A stretch of 9,199 nucleotides of DNA from Fidelibacterota bacterium (lineage in GTDB: Bacteria; Fidelibacterota; Marinisomatia; Marinisomatales; J089), in assembly GCA_003695105.1 (NCBI GenBank), contig RFIZ01000027.1:1-9199 (forward strand), given 5' to 3'. The position numbers and the translations under genes are program-made. The first letter of the stretch is position 1; each line of letters begins with the position of its first letter. Positions 6,469 to 9,199 of this stretch are shown here, one piece after another. A model generated the notes under the pieces. That model had not been told where the DNA came from, made no database searches, and saw only the letters and a list, made by a program, of their open reading frames with translations.

Positions 6469-7410
6469 ATGGTTGAAGAAATAATTGTCAGTGGTCGTCA
6501 TTTACCGGAGATTGATCCCCGGCTCACGATCTGGGGATGGGAAATCGCCCTGTATCTGTTTCTGGGGGGACTGGTGGCAGGCATCCTGTTCTTTTCCGCG
6601 TTGTTATTTTTACAGGGGAAAGGCGACCGGTTTGGCACCACTGTGAAACGGCTGCCGGTTTTTGCGCCGGTATTGCTGGTCATTGGATTGTTGGCGCTAT
6701 TGCTGGATTTATCGCATCTGTTGTATTTCTGGCAATTGTTTACGACGATCCGGTGGGAATCCCCCATGAGTTGGGGCGCCTGGACGCTGTTGGTGGTGCT
6801 GCCGCTGTCGGTGATCTGGGCGCTAAGCTGGTGGCCGGAATGGATCCCGGGATGGTCCTGGAAAAATCCGGCCCTGAAAGATTTTTTCGGCTGGGTGGAG
6901 CGACAACGGGTCTGGTTGGCGCGAATTCTGATCGTGCTTTCCGTCCTGCTCGGTATGTACACCGGAATTCTCCTTTCGGCGTTCAATTCCCGTCCCTTCT
7001 GGAATTCCGCCATCATGGGACCTTTGTTCCTGACTTCCGGGTTGTCCACCGGGGCGGCGGCCATCGTTCTGTTTTCCCGGGATCGGGAGGAACGGCGGCT
7101 CTTTTCCCGGATCGATCTGCTCCTGATTATGATCGAATTGTTTTTCATCATTCATTTATTTATGGGATTGTTAGCGGGAACCCGGGTGCATATTGAAGCG
7201 GTGGAATTGTTTATGGGCGGGCCGTACACCACGCCTTTCTGGGTCTTCGTCGTCGGGCTGGGTCTGGTGATTCCCGCAATCCTGGAAAGCTTGGAATTCA
7301 CAAAAACAAAAATACCGGGCACCGTTCCGGCCGTCCTGGTCCTGGTGGGAGGAATTCTCCTGCGATTGATTTTGGTGGATGCGGGACAGGCCAGTCGGTG
7401 GCTGTATTAA
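6469..7410 (+). CDS. nrfD: NrfD/PsrC-type integral membrane quinone-interacting subunit
   Basis: This 313-aa polytopic membrane protein would anchor the complex and exchange electrons with the quinone pool. About eight hydrophobic segments are visible, near residues 24-48, 63-90, 101-121, 149-171, 181-202, 215-236, 255-274 and 284-304. Family signatures include YLFLGGLVAG (29-38), MSWGAW (100-105), GILLSAFNSRPFWNSAI (166-182), SGLSTGAA (190-197) and the C-terminal LRLILVDAGQAS (298-309). The start is supported by GGAG at 6459-6462, six bases before the ATG. It directly follows the ferredoxin subunit, completing a three-subunit catalytic/electron-transfer/membrane complex. PsrC and NrfD belong to the same family, so the symbol is used in the family sense. 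A proton-coupling role cannot be judged from this sequence. Confidence 0.92.
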   Translation: MVEEIIVSGRHLPEIDPRLTIWGWEIALYLFLGGLVAGILFFSALLFLQGKGDRFGTTVKRLPVFAPVLLVIGLLALLLDLSHLLYFWQLFTTIRWESPMSWGAWTLLVVLPLSVIWALSWWPEWIPGWSWKNPALKDFFGWVERQRVWLARILIVLSVLLGMYTGILLSAFNSRPFWNSAIMGPLFLTSGLSTGAAAIVLFSRDREERRLFSRIDLLLIMIELFFIIHLFMGLLAGTRVHIEAVELFMGGPYTTPFWVFVVGLGLVIPAILESLEFTKTKIPGTVPAVLVLVGGILLRLILVDAGQASRWLY

Positions 7411-7429
7411 CGATGGATAGGGTTGGATT

Positions 7430-7939
7430 ATGAAAACAAAATACATGAATCCCTATTTGGCCGGCGTTTTGCTGGGGTTGGTGCTGCTGGCGGCGTTTTA
7501 TTTTTCCGGTCGCGGACTGGGGGCCAGCGGGGCCATGAAACGCGTTCTGGTGGAATCGGTGTACACGGTGGCGCCGGAACATGCGCTGAAATCCGATTTT
7601 TATCATAAATATGTGGGCCCGGATAAAAATCCGATTCATTCCTGGCTGGTCTATGAAATGCTGGGTGTAATCCTGGGAGGATTTCTGTCGGGAGCTCTGG
7701 CGGGCCGCCTGAAAATCAAGGTGGAGCATTCCCCCAAAATCACTTCCCGCAAGCGACTGTGGCTGGCGTTAACCGGCGGTATCCTGTTCGGGTACGGGAG
7801 CCAGTTGGGACGGGGCTGCACCAGCGGGGCCGCCTTAACGGGAATGGCGGTCCTGTCGGTGGCGGGCTTTCTGACGATGGTATCGATTTTCGGCACCGCG
7901 TTTATCCTGGCGTACTTCTTTCGAAAAAATTGGATATAG
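7430..7939 (+). CDS. YeeE/YedE-family (sulfur transport) membrane protein, first half-size subunit
   Basis: This 169-aa membrane protein has about four hydrophobic segments (near 8-26, 74-93, 110-127 and 139-164). The family signature is GYGSQLGRGCTSGAALTGMA (121-140), and its only cysteine, C130, is in that motif. The YeeE/YedE family (PF04143) includes the thiosulfate importer TsuA, in which membrane cysteines relay the substrate. A half-size protein plus an adjacent partner is a known arrangement. It follows the NrfD-type gene by 19 bases. No strong ribosome-binding site is present, but the 16 bases at 7423-7438 (TTGGATTATGAAAACA) are identical to those at the regulator start, which supports ATG 7430 over the in-frame ATG at 7445. 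The transported species could be thiosulfate, polysulfide or another sulfur compound, and direction is unknown. Confidence 0.88.
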   Translation: MKTKYMNPYLAGVLLGLVLLAAFYFSGRGLGASGAMKRVLVESVYTVAPEHALKSDFYHKYVGPDKNPIHSWLVYEMLGVILGGFLSGALAGRLKIKVEHSPKITSRKRLWLALTGGILFGYGSQLGRGCTSGAALTGMAVLSVAGFLTMVSIFGTAFILAYFFRKNWI

Positions 7940-7948
7940 GGGGATAGT

Positions 7949-8539
7949 ATGGGACCATTAATACCTAATGAAGTTCTGGATCCGGGTTGGAATTTCCTGA
8001 TTGCGTTTATCGTCGGGATCGGATTCGGATTTGCACTGGAACAAGCCGGTTTTTCTTCCAGCCGGAAACTGGCGGGGATGTTTTACGGGTACGATACGGT
8101 GGTGTTGAAGGTGTTCTTCACCGCCGGTATCGTGGGCATGATGGGTTTGCTGTACCTGAGTCTCTTCGATATGATTGATCTGACGCTGGTATGGGTGAAT
8201 CCCACGTTTCTCTGGTCGGCCATCGTGGGCGGAATCATCATGGGCGCCGGATTTATTATCGGCGGATTTTGTCCCGGCACCAGCGCCTGCGCCGCCGCCA
8301 TCGGAAAGATCGACGGACTGGTGTTCCTGGGGGGTATTTTCGTGGGGATTTTCCTGTTTGCCGAAACCTTTCCGCTGGTGAAAAAACTATATCTGGCCCA
8401 TCCCATGGGACCGATCAAAATGTCGGAGCTGCTCCATGTTTCGCAGGGTTTTGTCGTCCTGTTGGTGGTGATTATCGCCTCGTTCATGTTCTGGCTGGGT
8501 GAGTGGGCGGAGAAAAAATTCCCCCGGGAGGAATATTAA
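7949..8539 (+). CDS. YeeE/YedE-family (sulfur transport) membrane protein, second half-size subunit
   Basis: This 196-aa membrane protein has about five hydrophobic segments (near 15-33, 52-74, 84-107, 122-141 and 165-184). Family landmarks are GFGFALEQAGFSSSRKLAGM (25-44), VLKVFFTAGIVGMMGL (52-67) and IGGFCPGTSACAAAIGKIDG (104-123). It has two cysteines, C108 in the FCPGTS motif and C114. It probably pairs with the preceding half-size protein to form one transporter unit, with the GCTSG and FCPGTS motifs as counterparts of the two halves of full-length family members. AGGGGG at 7938-7943 lies five bases before the ATG, and the gap to the upstream gene is nine bases. Its TAA stop overlaps the next ATG (TAATG), tying it to the rhodanese-like gene. 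Confidence 0.88.
   Translation: MGPLIPNEVLDPGWNFLIAFIVGIGFGFALEQAGFSSSRKLAGMFYGYDTVVLKVFFTAGIVGMMGLLYLSLFDMIDLTLVWVNPTFLWSAIVGGIIMGAGFIIGGFCPGTSACAAAIGKIDGLVFLGGIFVGIFLFAETFPLVKKLYLAHPMGPIKMSELLHVSQGFVVLLVVIIASFMFWLGEWAEKKFPREEY
8526..8532 (+). promoter_or_regulatory. Strong ribosome-binding site deciding the rhodanese-like gene start
   Basis: GGGAGGA lies six bases before the ATG at 8539. It selects that start over the in-frame GTG at 8503, which would lie inside the upstream gene and add twelve unconserved residues. Confidence 0.75.
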
Positions 8540-9195
8540 TGAAAGAAGACTCAACACATGCACGGGTACGTATTCACGTCAAACCGCGAATTTTATTGAC
8601 GATTGTGATCGGTATTCTGGGGTTGGTAATCGCTATGGTACCGGAGAATACGACCCAGCCCTACAAGTTAACGGCGGATCAACTATTGGCGGAAATTCAG
8701 TCCGGTTCCGAGATGGTGAGCCCGGACGCTTTGGCGGACTGGCTGGTCAACGAGGATCCATCGATACAGTTGATCGATGTTCGCACGCCGAAGGAGTACG
8801 AGAATTATCATTTGGACGCCGCCCTGAACATTCCCCTGGCGGAAATCCTGTCACCGGAATGGTCGGATTATCTGGATCAGGGCGTGAAAATGAACATCCT
8901 CTATTCCAACGGAACAACCACCGCCCACGAAGCCTGGATGATCTTGCGGCAGATGGGATATGAAAACAACTATGTTCTCCAGGGTGGATTGAACTACTGG
9001 ACCGAAACCATACTCAATCCCACCGCGCCTAAGGTTACCAGTCCGGACGATGAATTTGCCAGATATGATTTCCGGAAAGCAGCCAGTCAAAAGTTCGGCG
9101 GTGGCAGCATCCAGACCACTCAGGTACCCCCTCCGAAGAAGAAACCGCCCATCAAAAGACGGGCCAAGAAACGTGCGCCGGAAGGGGGTTGTTAA
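8539..9195 (+). CDS. Membrane-anchored rhodanese-like protein lacking the catalytic Cys, with C-terminal GGC tail
   Basis: This 218-aa protein has basic residues (R9, R11, K16, R18) before one hydrophobic segment (about 19-35), which suggests a signal anchor with the rest outside the cytoplasm. A rhodanese domain spans about 60-160: the QLIDVRTPKEYENYHLDAAL strand-turn is at 77-96 and the terminal GYENNYVLQGGLNYW at 140-154. The active-site loop reads LYSNGTTTAHEAW, so Ser123 occupies the position of the persulfide-forming cysteine and classical sulfurtransferase activity is unlikely. The tail from about 190 is rich in Pro, Lys and Arg (PPPKKKPPIKRR) and ends in EGGC, where C218 is the only cysteine of the protein. 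The gene overlaps the second YeeE/YedE stop by one base. A role in binding, presenting or handing over sulfur species is inferred, and a purely structural role is possible. Confidence 0.85.
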   Translation: MKEDSTHARVRIHVKPRILLTIVIGILGLVIAMVPENTTQPYKLTADQLLAEIQSGSEMVSPDALADWLVNEDPSIQLIDVRTPKEYENYHLDAALNIPLAEILSPEWSDYLDQGVKMNILYSNGTTTAHEAWMILRQMGYENNYVLQGGLNYWTETILNPTAPKVTSPDDEFARYDFRKAASQKFGGGSIQTTQVPPPKKKPPIKRRAKKRAPEGGC

Positions 9196-9199
9196 CACT

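Noticed and set aside
6438..6470. TTGACT as a -35 box for an internal promoter before the membrane subunit
   Set aside because: No acceptable -10 follows at a normal spacing, and any start would fall inside the coding sequence.
6411..6476. A 21-codon small reading frame between the ferredoxin and membrane subunit genes
   Set aside because: It has no convincing ribosome-binding site and no recognisable features; its stop overlaps the next gene start, so a coupling leader is imaginable but unsupported.
6498..7151. A 217-codon minus-strand reading frame
   Set aside because: It is antisense to the NrfD-type gene, rich in Arg/Ser/Asn with no domain; composition shadow.
8503..8538. In-frame upstream GTG start for the rhodanese-like gene
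   Set aside because: The strong GGGAGGA ribosome-binding site is placed for the ATG at 8539, and the extension lies wholly within the upstream coding sequence.
1..9199. Mobile elements, CRISPR arrays, tRNA or rRNA genes
   Set aside because: Gene content is continuous and co-directional, with only one gap over 100 bases. No transposase, integrase, regular repeat array or cloverleaf pattern was seen by reading.

Overview
The window appears to be an ordinary chromosomal segment of a Gram-negative bacterium. It carries two co-directional gene blocks on the + strand, separated by one 161-base intergenic region. There are no RNA genes, CRISPR arrays or mobile elements that I can see. The Tat-exported molybdoenzyme and the membrane-anchored periplasmic-type proteins fit a diderm with a quinone-based respiratory chain. 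The E1-beta sequence style (for example the EHKGLYRQ motif) recalls the fused alpha/beta E1 proteins of the Bacteroidota, Calditrichota and related lineages. That phylum hint is weak, because no marker gene is present.

Block 1 (about 1-2905) is the end of a 2-oxoacid dehydrogenase operon. It holds the C-terminal part of an E1 beta (transketolase-like) chain cut by the window edge, a complete lipoyl-bearing E2 acyltransferase starting one base after the E1 stop, and a SAM-dependent methyltransferase whose ATG overlaps the E2 stop (TGATG). A hairpin straddling the methyltransferase stop codon probably ends or stabilises this transcript.

Block 2 (about 3067-9195) reads as one sulfur-respiration or sulfur-handling operon. 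In order it encodes: a MerR-family regulator with a cysteine-rich C-terminal half; a Tat-exported Mo/W-bisPGD oxidoreductase of the polysulfide/thiosulfate reductase (PsrA/PhsA) type; a four-cluster ferredoxin subunit (PsrB type); an NrfD/PsrC-type membrane quinone-interacting subunit; two half-size YeeE/YedE (PF04143-type) membrane proteins with the expected single-cysteine motifs; and a membrane-anchored rhodanese-like protein. Start/stop overlaps (ATGA at 3618 and 5864, TAATG at 8537) and short gaps argue for co-transcription.

The working model is inference. PsrABC would carry out a quinone-linked reaction on an extracytoplasmic sulfur compound, the YeeE/YedE pair would move a sulfur species across the membrane, and the rhodanese-like protein would bind or hand over sulfane sulfur. 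The most unusual point is that this last protein lacks the catalytic rhodanese cysteine (Ser123 sits in its place). Its only cysteine is the very last residue, at the end of a Pro/Lys/Arg-rich tail finishing in GGC. This resembles a sulfur-carrier swinging arm more than a classical sulfurtransferase. The Cys-rich MerR protein is the obvious candidate sensor for the module.
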